Source: Mycolicibacterium peregrinum (GTDB lineage: Bacteria > Actinomycetota > Actinomycetes > Mycobacteriales > Mycobacteriaceae). From it: DNA of 64,000 nucleotides. Both the position numbers and the translations under genes were made by a program. The stretch is taken from the NCBI RefSeq assembly GCF_001665785.1, contig NZ_LZSO01000015.1:22528-86527 (forward strand), written 5' to 3'. Positions 18,434 to 28,959 of the stretch are shown here, piece after piece; position 1 is the first letter of the stretch, and every line of letters begins with the position of its first letter. The notes beneath the pieces were generated by a model that saw nothing but the letters and a program-made list of their open reading frames with translations, searched no databases and had not been told where the DNA came from.

Positions 18434-19755
18434 GGAAGGATTCCCGGGTCTGGCCGGACGGCCCGCAGCGGTTCGCGTGGGGTACCCGGGGGCACCCAGT
18501 CGAACGGCACGGCCTGCGACCGGTACACCAGCGCCGTGCGGGTCAGGCGGTCGACCCCGGGCACCCTGGTCTGCTTGACCTCGGGCTCGCCGGCCACGCC
18601 GTAGCCCTGATACGGGCTGTGGTACTCCCACACCACATCGCCGTCGGGGGCGACCTGGAACAACCGTCCCTGCATCCCCTCGGTGATCAAGGTGTTGCCG
18701 TTGGGTAGACGCTGCGCATTGCTGACAAACGAACTGAAGAAGGTCCACGACGGTAGGCCGGAGTCCTCGGCGGTGTACTGCCACACGATTTCCATGGTGG
18801 CAGGGTCGATTTCGAGCACTCTGGAGCCCGCGTAGATGCCCAGGGGGGCGGCGGGATACCCGGCTCCGCCCTGGTTGTCGAACACCAGGATGTTACCCGC
18901 TCCGGGCAGACCTGCGGCGATCATGTGCGGGTTGTGCTGGCCGGACGTCTGATCGACCGGACGCGGCACCTTGTGCACATTGATGCGCTGGTGCTGGGCG
19001 CCGAACTCGGCGTCGTGATACGGCCCCAGCTTCCAGGCGATCGTCCCCGAGGCCTTGTCGATCAACGCGATGATGTTGGCCTTGCGGAAGCTGATCAGGA
19101 TGTTGTCGGGGTGGAACACGGAATCGGAATCGTCGACATGCCACCGGTTGGGCCCGAGGGTTTTGGCGCTGTTCATCTCCAGATAGCCCCATGGGTCGTC
19201 GGGGTCACGAGCGACGGTCCGCCGCAGGGCATTCCAGCCGGCTTCGGAGAATCCGAACTCGTCGAGATGATCGCCGGCCAGCCACTGCCAGACGATCTCC
19301 CCGTCGGGCGTGACCTCGTAGAGCCCCTGATCGCCGACGGTGTGGTCACCGAGACCGGGAACGATGCGGGGCACGGTCGTCAGGATGAGGCGGTTGCCGT
19401 TGGGGAGAAGCTCCCAGTCGTGGTTCTGCCGCGCGGCCCCGCCGGGTGCCTGCGCACCCCACTCCCAGACAGTCCGACCGTCCCAGTCGAGTTGGCCGAC
19501 GGTGCCGTTGGCGTAGATGCCGCCGCGGGCATCGTCGCTGTCGGACAGTTGCACTCCGACATCGCCGATCCGGCCGCCGTTGAGCGCCGGGTCGAGGATG
19601 CGCGGTGGCACGCCGGCGTGCGGCCACTGGTGCACCACGGTGCCGTTGAGGTCGATCAGTCGGGTATTGCCGTCGGCACCGGTGAACAGGACGAAACTGT
19701 CGTAGGCGAGTTCGGGGTCGAGGTAGGTGACTCCGGCGAGTCGTACGAATGCCAT
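18430..19755 (-). CDS. Arylsulfotransferase (ASST)-family protein
   Basis: 441 residues with repeated beta-propeller motifs of the ASST type (DWDGRTVWEWGAQ, GEIVWQW, TMEIVWQYTA, GDVVWEYHSPYQG). The NHDWELLPNGNRLIL and HPDNILISFRKAN blocks carry His residues in the positions typical of the active centre. No signal peptide is evident, so it may be cytoplasmic, unlike secreted enterobacterial ASST. It is first in an operon with a sulfonate-type ABC importer, and a 10-codon reading frame and a LacI operator lie just upstream. Handling of imported sulfated aromatics is an inference. Confidence 0.82.
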   Translation of the reverse strand: MAFVRLAGVTYLDPELAYDSFVLFTGADGNTRLIDLNGTVVHQWPHAGVPPRILDPALNGGRIGDVGVQLSDSDDARGGIYANGTVGQLDWDGRTVWEWGAQAPGGAARQNHDWELLPNGNRLILTTVPRIVPGLGDHTVGDQGLYEVTPDGEIVWQWLAGDHLDEFGFSEAGWNALRRTVARDPDDPWGYLEMNSAKTLGPNRWHVDDSDSVFHPDNILISFRKANIIALIDKASGTIAWKLGPYHDAEFGAQHQRINVHKVPRPVDQTSGQHNPHMIAAGLPGAGNILVFDNQGGAGYPAAPLGIYAGSRVLEIDPATMEIVWQYTAEDSGLPSWTFFSSFVSNAQRLPNGNTLITEGMQGRLFQVAPDGDVVWEYHSPYQGYGVAGEPEVKQTRVPGVDRLTRTALVYRSQAVPFDWVPPGTPREPLRAVRPDPGILP

Positions 19756-19756
19756 G

Positions 19757-19789
19757 TCAGTTACTCCACCAACGCCCGGTTACAACCAT
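19757..19789 (-). CDS. Candidate 10-residue leader peptide before the arylsulfotransferase operon
   Basis: Minus-strand ATG at 19789 follows a strong Shine-Dalgarno GAGGAGG (19794-19800) and encodes MVVTGRWWSN, ending in TGA one base before the arylsulfotransferase ATG. The downstream gene's own ribosome site GGAG lies inside this frame, so translation of the leader could open or couple the main start. There is no Cys run as in known mycobacterial sulfur-responsive leaders. It may instead be an accidental frame. Confidence 0.4.
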   Translation of the reverse strand: MVVTGRWWSN

Positions 19790-19809
19790 GGGTCCTCCTC
19801 GTTAAGGTT

Positions 19810-19821
19810 CTAATCGATTAG
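19810..19821. promoter_or_regulatory. LacI-family operator
   Basis: Perfect 12-base palindrome CTAATCGATTAG. Its core AATCGATT fits the AAnCGnTT consensus of LacI/GalR operators with a central CG. It lies 54 bases before the arylsulfotransferase start and about 90 before the divergent LacI gene, so it probably controls both. Confidence 0.65.
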
Positions 19822-19912
19822 CGTAAGCAAGCGAATCGTCGGCGTAACCGTCACAATCGAGGTGATTCAAACTCTTTCGAGCGGTCACCGACGAGCGGAG
19901 GCTCCAGCCGTT

Positions 19913-20920
19913 GTGAGTGGTAAACGTCCAACCCTGGCCGACGTGGCCAACCGTGCAGGAACCTCGACTGCGGTGGTGAGCTACGTGCTCAACAACGGGC
20001 CGCGTCCAGTGTCAGAGATATTGCGGGCCAGGGTGATCCGTGCGATCGATGACCTGAACTACCGGCCGGACGGACGCGCCAGGGCATTGCGCCGGCCGCG
20101 GCGCTGGCGGCAGATCGGACTTCTGGTTCCCGATCTCACGTTGCCCCTGTTCGGTGAGTTCGTGGGGCGCATCGAAGTGGAAGCCCGCGCGCGTGACCAC
20201 CTGACCCTGATCGGCAACACCGGGTACGACCCCGAGCGCGAGCTCGAGTTCGCCACCGCGTTCGCCGAGGTCGGTGTCGACGGACTGCTGGTGGTCGGCG
20301 CGGCCAACGCCCCACACACGGCGAATCTCTGTCGGCGAGAACGCATTCCCGTCGTGTGGATGCACAACATCCGCGGCTCGGTCGAGGCGGACATCATCGG
20401 GGTGGATCACGTGCAGGCGGGTCGACTCATCGCCCGGCATCTGCTCGATGTCCACGACTGCCGCGACCTCGCGTTCGTCGGCGGCGTCACCGAGGGCGAT
20501 GCGCCTCACGGTGACCGGGAAACCGTGCAGCAGCGATTCGAGGGCGTCGCCTCCGTCGTCGACCAGGACCTCCCGATCATCCGCACGGATCTCACCCCGT
20601 CCGGCGCCTACAGCGCGGTCAGCGCGTTTCTGCGCAGTGGCGCACCGGCGCCGCGGGGGGTCGTCGTCGGGACCTACGGGCAGACCGCCGCCACGATCCG
20701 TGCGGTCGCCGATGCAGGCCTGCGGATCCCCGACGACATCCGGGTCGTCGGGTTCGATGGCGCCGCGGTCGACTACGGACGGCTGCGGCTCACCACCGTG
20801 CAGCAACCTGTCGACGCCCTGGCCCATCAGGCGCTCGGCCGGTTACTGGGCGACACCCCGCTTGCCGACGACGTTTTCGTGCCGACGCTGAAGGTCGGGG
20901 AGACCTGCGGCTGTGCCTAG
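19913..20920 (+). CDS. LacI-family transcriptional regulator
   Basis: 335 residues from the GTG at 19913. The N-terminal HTH reads TLADVANRAGTSTAVVSYVLNN, here broken as TLADVANRAGTS and AVVSYVLNN, with the hinge helix DGRARALRR. A periplasmic-binding-like effector domain follows (IGLLVPDLTLPLFGEFV ... VVGFDGAAVDYGRLRLTTVQQP). GGAGG lies eleven bases before this GTG; another in-frame GTG at 19862 would add 17 residues. Divergent from the ABC/arylsulfotransferase operon with a matching operator between, so local control is likely. The stop overlaps that of the converging gene within CTAG. Confidence 0.87.
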   Translation: MSGKRPTLADVANRAGTSTAVVSYVLNNGPRPVSEILRARVIRAIDDLNYRPDGRARALRRPRRWRQIGLLVPDLTLPLFGEFVGRIEVEARARDHLTLIGNTGYDPERELEFATAFAEVGVDGLLVVGAANAPHTANLCRRERIPVVWMHNIRGSVEADIIGVDHVQAGRLIARHLLDVHDCRDLAFVGGVTEGDAPHGDRETVQQRFEGVASVVDQDLPIIRTDLTPSGAYSAVSAFLRSGAPAPRGVVVGTYGQTAATIRAVADAGLRIPDDIRVVGFDGAAVDYGRLRLTTVQQPVDALAHQALGRLLGDTPLADDVFVPTLKVGETCGCA

Positions 20921-22239
20921 TGGTGCAGCACCGTCCGCACGAGATCCGGCAGCGCACTGACCGACTCGGGGTCGTGCCCGAAGTGCTCGATGACCTGCAC
21001 CTGGATCTCACCGACCACGCCGCCCAGGACGGCGCCGACAGCGATCATGGTCGGCTCGTCGTCCTTGAACACGGGCCGCAGGATCGACTCGTACTCCTCG
21101 TTGGTGAGCTGACCCATCTTGTCGATGATGGTCTGTTCGAGATCGAGGGCGCCCATGGCGTAGTCCTGTGCATCGACCAATGTGGTGGGGAGCCGCTCCA
21201 GCACCATCTGCACGAGGTTGTCCTTGAATGCGTTGTAGCGCTGCGTGCCGACCGCGAACTTGACCAGCGGGGTGGCGATGCCGGTCTGCGCGTCGATGGC
21301 CGCCTCGACCTCCTTGCCGACGAGTGAGAATAATTTGTCGGCACCCGGACCGCGCAGCACGCCGTCGAACAGGATCTCGGGGGAGAACAGGTCCTCGGCC
21401 AGGATCCGCGCGTAGTCCTTGGTGATGATGTCGCGCTGAGCGTGCAGCAACCCCTGGAAGGGAATGAAGCCGAGATACTTCGTCGGGTGGACGGGCCGGA
21501 ACAACATGTTGAGTGCGATGTAGTCGCTGATGAAACCGACGCCGAAACCGAATGCCGGCATGATCCACGGGTTCTGGAACAGCGCCCAGGCCACCATCTG
21601 GACCACGCCGATCACCAGGCCGAAGTAGATGCCGCTGCGCCGGACAAACGCCATGGCGTTGTCGCCGAGCCCGCGCATCAGCTTGTTCAGCTTGTCCTTG
21701 TTGCGGACGAGCGTCGTGACGGCCAGGTACTGGATGTCGACGAACCGGTTGAGGTCCGCCCGCATCTCGTTGAGCATCTTCTCCACGACCTTGGGGGTCT
21801 GGTCGTGGATGCGGGTCTGGATCGCGTTGCGCGCCGCATCGGGCAGCGAGTCCCACAGCCCGGGGCGGATCTGCTCGGCGAGGTCGCGGGAGATCTCGTC
21901 GACCACCTGGGTCAGCGGCTCGCGCAGCGCGTTGACAGCTTCCCTCGCGTCGACCCTTTCGAGCAGTTCCTCCGGCTTGAGGAGGTTCTGGGTGAGTAGC
22001 TCGATGGTCTTCGAGCCCACCTTGCCCGCCCGGCGTGGCACGATGCCCTGCCAGCCGAACGGGCCGATGCCCTTGAACTCCATCGGCCGGTAGATCATCT
22101 CCAGCGCGACGATCTTGGTGCTCCAGCCGACGAACGCAGCGACGAACGGCATGGACAGATAGATCAGCCAGTTGACGCTGAAATCAGCCTTGATCTCCTG
22201 CCACGTCTGGACGGCGAGAATCGTCTCCGTTGTGCTCAT
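20917..22239 (-). CDS. DUF445-family membrane protein
   Basis: 440 residues. A hydrophobic N-terminal segment (WLIYLSMPFVAAFVGWSTKIVALEMIYRP, quoted here only as its start WLIYLSMPFVAAFVGWSTK) and an internal one near residues 205-250 flank a long amphipathic helical region. The repeated IALEMIYRP/IALNMLFRPVHP motif in both halves suggests an internal duplication typical of DUF445/YheB-like proteins. Function unknown. The gene for an Abi-alpha-like protein is 31 bases upstream on the same strand, so the two are probably co-expressed. Confidence 0.78.
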   Translation of the reverse strand: MSTTETILAVQTWQEIKADFSVNWLIYLSMPFVAAFVGWSTKIVALEMIYRPMEFKGIGPFGWQGIVPRRAGKVGSKTIELLTQNLLKPEELLERVDAREAVNALREPLTQVVDEISRDLAEQIRPGLWDSLPDAARNAIQTRIHDQTPKVVEKMLNEMRADLNRFVDIQYLAVTTLVRNKDKLNKLMRGLGDNAMAFVRRSGIYFGLVIGVVQMVAWALFQNPWIMPAFGFGVGFISDYIALNMLFRPVHPTKYLGFIPFQGLLHAQRDIITKDYARILAEDLFSPEILFDGVLRGPGADKLFSLVGKEVEAAIDAQTGIATPLVKFAVGTQRYNAFKDNLVQMVLERLPTTLVDAQDYAMGALDLEQTIIDKMGQLTNEEYESILRPVFKDDEPTMIAVGAVLGGVVGEIQVQVIEHFGHDPESVSALPDLVRTVLHH

Positions 22240-22270
22240 GCGCGATCCGCCTTCGGCTTCGCGCTGGTCG

Positions 22271-23098
22271 TCACGAACCGTTCCGCTGCACCGCGGACTC
22301 CCACAACCCGCGCCCGAGCCCCGACAGCGTCAGCGTCAACTTCTCCACCCGCGCGGCCAGCGGACCGCGCGATCCGCTCTTGATCGCCTGCAACACCATC
22401 GGCTCCGCCAGGAGCACCTCGTACTCGGCCTTCTGGGAAGGGTCCTCGGGACCGGTCTCGACCAGACCCAGCGACAGCAGATGGCCGACGTACTGCGGGA
22501 CCATCGCGGGCAACGCCACATTGGCGGTGCGTCCGATCAGGCAGGCGTTCTCCAAGACCGCCTGACCGGGGGTGCGCGACCGGGTCCAGGTATGGATGTT
22601 GACCAGCGGCGAAGCATCACCTTCGGAGAGTGCGCCGAGGATCCGCGCTTCGTCGGCCACCAGCTGGTCGAGCAGCCGGTGGTACAGCTCCACCTGACTG
22701 CCCGACGTGCTCTGGTCCAGGGCCCGGTCCAGCAGGCGGTCCATCTTGGTGTTGAGCGATTCGGGCGTCGGCTCTTCCGGCGTGGCGATGGTCACCGGCC
22801 GGGGAGTCGCCGAATCGATCGCTTCCAGCCGGTTCTTCACCAGCGTGGCCAGCTGCTCCTCACCCCAGGCCGCCAGCTTCATGCTGGTCTTGGCGGCGTC
22901 GAGCGCGCGATCGGCGATGCCGAACGGGTCGTACCGCTTGGGCAGGAGTGGGCGCTCGTTGCGGGGGGTGCGGATCGCGATGGCGATCTCGCCGACCGGG
23001 GTGGCGAACTTGAACGCCCGCCGCTGCATGTTCTTGCGGCGTGCCGGAGCGTCATCGGACACCGTGTCCGGACCCCTCTTCGACAGTTCCTCTGACAT
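22271..23098 (-). CDS. Abi-alpha (DUF4393)-like protein
   Basis: 275 residues from ATG 23098 (MSEELSKRG). The C-terminal half has the order seen in DUF4393/Abi-alpha proteins: a LVADEARILGALSEGD helix, then VPQYVGHLLSLGLVETG and a final helical block ending in a stretch that favours a DNA- or membrane-associated fold. No enzyme motif is visible. A GGGGAGG stands 13 bases upstream, rather far, so the start could be downstream. Pfam names the family abortive infection alpha; a defence role here is not shown by the sequence. Confidence 0.6.
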   Translation of the reverse strand: MSEELSKRGPDTVSDDAPARRKNMQRRAFKFATPVGEIAIAIRTPRNERPLLPKRYDPFGIADRALDAAKTSMKLAAWGEEQLATLVKNRLEAIDSATPRPVTIATPEEPTPESLNTKMDRLLDRALDQSTSGSQVELYHRLLDQLVADEARILGALSEGDASPLVNIHTWTRSRTPGQAVLENACLIGRTANVALPAMVPQYVGHLLSLGLVETGPEDPSQKAEYEVLLAEPMVLQAIKSGSRGPLAARVEKLTLTLSGLGRGLWESAVQRNGS

Positions 23099-23207
23099 GA
23101 CTGATCGATCGCCTCCCCACCTACCGGGTGTCCCCGAGCTGTGGGCACCGTACCTGGTCACCAGGTGAGGCGCCGAAGTCGCTGGTGATTGACGGGGCCG
23201 TCAGCTA

Positions 23208-23385
23208 TCAGGCCGTGTCGGACAGCAATCCGCGTAACGCTGTCGCGGCCAGTTGCCGGGCGTGCGCCTCGCTCAGTGCATAGTGGCCCGTCATCCGGCG
23301 GAAGATGAGCGGACCGAACAGTATGTCGATCACATCGTCGATCGCCGTTCCGGCATCCGCGTCGCCGCGATCCGGAGCGCCGGCG
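23208..23385 (-). pseudogene. Remnant of a TetR-family regulator (C-terminal end only)
   Basis: The last ~56 codons before the TGA at 23208 read like the C-terminus of a TetR regulator: DDVIDILFGPLIFRRMTGHY and a final LAATALRGLL helix. No helix-turn-helix or N-terminal half is found. Upstream in the same frame the sequence turns into the antisense of the glycine riboswitch. Interpreted as a truncated gene, with the break near 23390. Confidence 0.5.
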
Positions 23386-23458
23386 TGGTTATTCCGGTCT
23401 CGCCGCCCCGCAGTCGCAGCCGAGTAGCATCCGTTACACAACTCAAAACGTCGACGAC

Positions 23459-23645
23459 GCACTGTGGGAGAACCTCCGATTTCCGGAGGCGCCGTAGGAG
23501 CAAATCCTCCCCGGGAATCTCTCAGGCCCAATACCGCAGTGTCGAGACAACTCTGGAGAACAGTGCGGCCGCGTGCGTCGCGCTTACCGAAGGGGAAAGG
23601 CGCGGCGCGCTGCAACTCTCAGGTTTCAGGACAGAGCGGGGAGGT
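23459..23645 (+). ncRNA. Tandem glycine riboswitch
   Basis: Two glycine aptamers in series. Aptamer 1 has P1 arms GCACTGT (23459-23465) and ACAGTGC (23560-23566), and contains GGGAGA, GCCGTAGGAGCAA and TCTCTCAGG followed by ACTCTGGAGA, all hallmark blocks. Aptamer 2 (about 23567-23645) has ACCGAAGGGGAAA, CTCTCAGG and GGACAGAG. It lies 52 bases before sdaA on the same strand. Glycine riboswitches of this class are usually ON switches for glycine use; here high glycine would raise serine deamination. Confidence 0.92.
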
Positions 23646-23658
23646 GTCACCACACGAT

Positions 23659-23678
23659 GCATCACACAGCTGTGATGC
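23659..23678 (+). promoter_or_regulatory. Hairpin in the riboswitch expression platform
   Basis: GCATCACA and TGTGATGC form an 8-bp stem around a CAGC loop, 8 bases before the sdaA Shine-Dalgarno (GGAG 23687-23690). No U-run follows, so it is more likely to influence ribosome access or RNA folding than to be a classical terminator. Confidence 0.5.
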
Positions 23679-23697
23679 CCGGAATTGGAGTCATCTC

Positions 23698-25083
23698 ATG
23701 GCGGTCAGTGTCTTCGACCTGTTCTCGATCGGGATCGGTCCGTCGAGCTCGCACACCGTCGGCCCGATGCGGGCGGCGGGAAGGTTCGCCGACGAACTCG
23801 TCGGTCGCGATGTGGTTGACCAGGTCGCCGAGGTCGGGGTGGACCTGTTCGGCTCGTTGGCGGCAACCGGTGCCGGCCACGGCACGATGCCGGCAATCCT
23901 GCTGGGTCTCGAGGGCTACCGACCCGAGACGATCGAGACCGATGAGATGGAACGACGTCTTGCGACCATTCGTACCGAGGGCAAGATCCTGTTGGCCGGC
24001 CGAACCATCGTCGGACTGACCGAATCCGACATGCATCTGCAGCCGGGCCGCCGGCTCGCCCAGCACCCGAATGCCATGACATTGACGGCATTTTCCGCCG
24101 GTGGTGACACGGTTTTCCGGGAGACCTACTTCTCGGTGGGCGGCGGCTTCGTCGTCACCGAATCCGAGCCGGACCAACGCGATGATGCGCAACCAGACGC
24201 CGACGGCTCTTTCCGCACCGCTGCCGAATTGCTCGCCCTGACCGAACGCGACGGACTGTCGGTGAGCCAGGTGATGATGCGCCATGAATGTGTGGTCCGG
24301 AGTGAAGCCGAGGTACGCGACCGTCTCCTGCGGATCCGTGACGTCATGGTCTCGTGTCAGGCCAACGGCATGTCGCGGGACGGCTACCTGCCCGGCAACC
24401 TGATGGTCCGGCGTCGAGCCAAGGACTGGTACCTCCGGCTCAATGCCGAAGACCCACAGCGTGATCCGGCCTTCGCCGAGGACTGGGTGAACCTGGTCGC
24501 ACTCGCGGTCAACGAGGAGAACGCCTCGGGCGGCCGGATCGTGACCGCGCCCACCAACGGTGCAGCCGGGATCATCCCGGCGGTGCTGCACTATGCATTG
24601 GGCTACACCCGGGCCGGAATTGCGGAGCCGGACGACACGACCGTCCGATACCTGCTCACCGCCGGGGCCATCGGGTCGCTGTACAAGGAGCGGGCCTCGA
24701 TTTCGGGTGCCGAGGTCGGGTGCCAGGGGGAGGTCGGATCCGCGGCGTCCATGGCTGCCGGAGGGCTGGCCGAGATCCTGGGCGGCACACCGCGGCAGGT
24801 AGAGAACGCCGCCGAGATCGCGATGGAACACAGCCTCGGCCTGACCTGCGATCCGATCGGCGGCCTGGTGCAGATCCCGTGCATCGAACGCAACGCCATC
24901 TCGGCCGGCAAGGCGATCAACGCGGCCCGCATGGCACTGCGCGGCGACGGCACCCACCGGGTGAGCCTGGATCAGGTGATCGAGACGATGCGTGCCACCG
25001 GACTGGACATGAGCGCCAAGTACAAGGAGACATCCACGGGTGGCCTGGCGGTCAACGTTGCCGTCAACGTCGTCGAATGCTGA
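23698..25083 (+). CDS. sdaA: L-serine ammonia-lyase (serine dehydratase)
   Basis: 461 residues, single-chain iron-sulfur serine dehydratase: [20 protein letters not shown] at the start, then [43 protein letters not shown] and [16 protein letters not shown] with Cys ligands for a 4Fe-4S cluster. It converts L-serine to pyruvate and ammonia. The ATG at 23698 has GGAG seven bases before it; a longer in-frame reading from 23464 runs through the riboswitch and is rejected. Regulation by the tandem glycine riboswitch links glycine excess to serine catabolism. Confidence 0.95.
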   Translation: MAVSVFDLFSIGIGPSSSHTVGPMRAAGRFADELVGRDVVDQVAEVGVDLFGSLAATGAGHGTMPAILLGLEGYRPETIETDEMERRLATIRTEGKILLAGRTIVGLTESDMHLQPGRRLAQHPNAMTLTAFSAGGDTVFRETYFSVGGGFVVTESEPDQRDDAQPDADGSFRTAAELLALTERDGLSVSQVMMRHECVVRSEAEVRDRLLRIRDVMVSCQANGMSRDGYLPGNLMVRRRAKDWYLRLNAEDPQRDPAFAEDWVNLVALAVNEENASGGRIVTAPTNGAAGIIPAVLHYALGYTRAGIAEPDDTTVRYLLTAGAIGSLYKERASISGAEVGCQGEVGSAASMAAGGLAEILGGTPRQVENAAEIAMEHSLGLTCDPIGGLVQIPCIERNAISAGKAINAARMALRGDGTHRVSLDQVIETMRATGLDMSAKYKETSTGGLAVNVAVNVVEC

Positions 25084-25113
25084 GCCCGGGTCGAAAAAAC
25101 TTCTCGGAATCCC

Positions 25114-25141
25114 GGGAACAAAACCGCCAAAAGCCCCGTTG
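25114..25141 (+). promoter_or_regulatory. SigH-type promoter of dnaK
   Basis: GGGAACA (25114-25120), a 16-base spacer and CGTTG (25137-25141) match the mycobacterial SigH/SigE consensus GGAAC-N16-19-CGTT. From established work, M. tuberculosis dnaK is in the SigH regulon. Same spacing as the clpB promoter in this window. Confidence 0.65.
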
Positions 25142-25157
25142 ACCACATCGACAGCAA

Positions 25158-25178
25158 GTTGAGCGTGATCGACTCAAG
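25158..25178. promoter_or_regulatory. HAIR element (HspR operator) 1 of dnaK
   Basis: GTTGAGC-N7-ACTCAAG, close to the HspR consensus CTTGAGT-N7-ACTCAAG. It is downstream of the SigH -10 element, where bound HspR could block elongation or initiation. Confidence 0.75.
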
Positions 25179-25212
25179 TCTGGGTTGACAAGCAAGGGTC
25201 ACCCGGAGCAAG

Positions 25213-25233
25213 CTTGAGCGCAGTCCGCTCAGA
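25213..25233. promoter_or_regulatory. HAIR-like element 2 of dnaK
   Basis: CTTGAGC-N7-GCTCAGA: a perfect left half and an imperfect right half. Located 27 bases before the dnaK ATG; duplicated HAIRs before dnaK are usual in actinobacteria. Confidence 0.55.
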
Positions 25234-25260
25234 CCCCTATCTCTATCAGGAGGCAACACC

Positions 25261-27113
<1,853 letters not shown>

Positions 27114-27117
<4 letters not shown>

Positions 27118-27755
27118 GCGAGAACGATTCGCACGAGCCGGTGACCATCACCGACAAACGGCGCATCGATCCCGACACCGGTGAGGTTCGTGAGCAGGCG
27201 CCGGCCCCTGGTGGGCCGGCGTCCGCCGCCTCCGATGCCGGTGCGCCGGCGAACGACAGCGACGAGGTTGCCGAGCTCAAGTCCACGCTGCAACGCGTGA
27301 AGGCCGAATACGACAACTACCGCAAGCGGTCACTGCGTGATCAGCAGGTCACCGCCGACCGGGCCAAGGCCACCGTCATCAGCCAGTTGCTGGGTGTGCT
27401 CGACGATCTGGACCGGGCCCGTAGCCACGGTGACCTGGAATCCGGACCGCTCAAGTCGGTTGCCGACAAGCTCGTCGGCGCCCTTGAGGGGCAGGGGCTT
27501 TCCGCGTTCGGCGCGGAGGGTGACGAGTTCGACCCGTCACTGCACGAAGCCGTGCACCACGAGGGGGAGGGCACCCACCCCGTCGTCGGAACCGTGATGC
27601 GCCGCGGCTACAAGATCGGTGACCAGGTGGTCAGGCACGCCCTCGTCGGCGTGGTCGACACGGTGCCCGATACCGACTCCGGTGGTGATTCCCCGTCGGG
27701 GGCAGCGGATAACGGTGACGCCGCAGGTGCTCAGGCCGCAGAATCAGACAATTAG
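27114..27755 (+). CDS. grpE: Nucleotide exchange factor GrpE
   Basis: 213 residues, GTG start inside the dnaK stop (GTGA overlap). An unstructured acidic/Pro-rich N-terminus precedes the coiled coil [20 protein letters not shown] and the beta domain with FDPSLHEAV and [16 protein letters not shown]. It releases ADP from DnaK. A Gly/Asp/Ala-rich tail of about 30 residues is longer than in enterobacteria but normal for mycobacteria. Confidence 0.98.
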
Positions 27756-27792
27756 TCCATCCAACTAGAGAGAAGAGGTAAGGAGGTGGCGC

Positions 27793-28959
27793 ATGGCCCA
27801 ACGCGAGTGGGTCGAGAAGGACTTCTATAAAGAACTCGGCGTCTCCTCTGACGCCAGCGCCGACGAGATCAAGAAGGCCTACCGGAAACTGGCCTCTGAA
27901 CTGCATCCCGACCGCAATCCCGATGCGGGAGCGGCAGAGCGGTTCAAGGCGGTTTCCGAGGCGAACAGTGTTCTGTCGGACCCCGCGAAGCGCAAGGAGT
28001 ATGACGAGACCCGCCGGTTGTTCGCCGGGGGTGGGCGTCGGTTCAACCAGGGCGGGAACTTCAGTGGCGGATTCGGTTCCGACGGAGCCGAATTCAACCT
28101 GGGCGACCTGTTCGATGCGGCCGGCCAGAGCGGCGGCGCCAACATCGGTGACCTCTTCGGCGGGCTGTTCGGACGCGGTGCACAACCGCGGCCGAGCCGG
28201 CCCCGCCGGGGCAATGACCTGGAAACCGAAACCGAGCTGTCCTTCCTGGAAGCCACCAAGGGCGTGGCCATGCCGCTGCGGCTGACCAGCCCGGCACCGT
28301 GCACCAACTGCCACGGCAGTGGTGCGCGGCCGGGAACCAGCCCCAAGGTATGCCCGAACTGCAACGGCTCTGGTGTGGTCAACCGTAACCAGGGGGCGTT
28401 CGGGTTCTCCGAGCCCTGCACCGAATGCCGGGGCAGCGGTTCGATCATCGAGCACCCGTGCGCCGAATGCCAGGGCACCGGCGTCACCACCCGGACCCGC
28501 ACCATCAACGTGCGGATCCCACCGGGTGTCGAGGACGGTCAGCGGATTCGGCTGGCCGGCCAGGGTGAGGCCGGGCTGCGGGGTGCGCCCTCGGGCGACC
28601 TCTACGTCACCGTGCACGTGCGTCCCGACAAGGTGTTCGGGCGTGACGGCGACGACCTGACGGTGAGCGTTCCGGTCAGCTTCCACGAATTGGCTCTTGG
28701 GACAACGCTTTCCGTTCCCACCCTGGAAGGCAAGGTCGGTGTGCGGGTGCCCAAGGGCACCTCCGACGGCCGGATCCTGCGGGTGCGCGGGCGCGGGGTA
28801 CCCAAGCGCTCCGGCGGCCACGGTGACCTGCTGGTCACGGTGAAGGTCGCAGTGCCGCCGAACCTGGAAGGTGAAGCGGCAGAGGCGCTGGAGGCATATG
28901 CGAAAGCCGAACGGGCCAGTGGTTTCGATCCGCGGGCCGGATGGGCAGGCAACATATGA
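27793..28959 (+). CDS. dnaJ: Chaperone DnaJ (DnaJ1, Hsp40)
   Basis: 388 residues. J domain with the HPD motif ([10 protein letters not shown]), a Gly/Phe-rich linker, and a zinc domain with four CxxCxGxG repeats between about residues 165 and 235 ([32 protein letters not shown]). The C-terminal substrate domains are intact. A near-perfect Shine-Dalgarno AAGGAGG lies before the ATG at 27793. Overlaps hspR by four bases. Confidence 0.98.
   Translation: MAQREWVEKDFYKELGVSSDASADEIKKAYRKLASELHPDRNPDAGAAERFKAVSEANSVLSDPAKRKEYDETRRLFAGGGRRFNQGGNFSGGFGSDGAEFNLGDLFDAAGQSGGANIGDLFGGLFGRGAQPRPSRPRRGNDLETETELSFLEATKGVAMPLRLTSPAPCTNCHGSGARPGTSPKVCPNCNGSGVVNRNQGAFGFSEPCTECRGSGSIIEHPCAECQGTGVTTRTRTINVRIPPGVEDGQRIRLAGQGEAGLRGAPSGDLYVTVHVRPDKVFGRDGDDLTVSVPVSFHELALGTTLSVPTLEGKVGVRVPKGTSDGRILRVRGRGVPKRSGGHGDLLVTVKVAVPPNLEGEAAEALEAYAKAERASGFDPRAGWAGNI

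Noticed and set aside
25085..25116. CCCGGG repeats after sdaA considered as a terminator
   Set aside because: Each CCCGGG is self-complementary and the stem would be only six base pairs with no T-run; the second copy overlaps the SigH -35 element.
23662..25146. A 494-codon open frame antisense to sdaA
   Set aside because: Shadow of a clear serine dehydratase; composition is His/Gly/Asp-rich without motifs.
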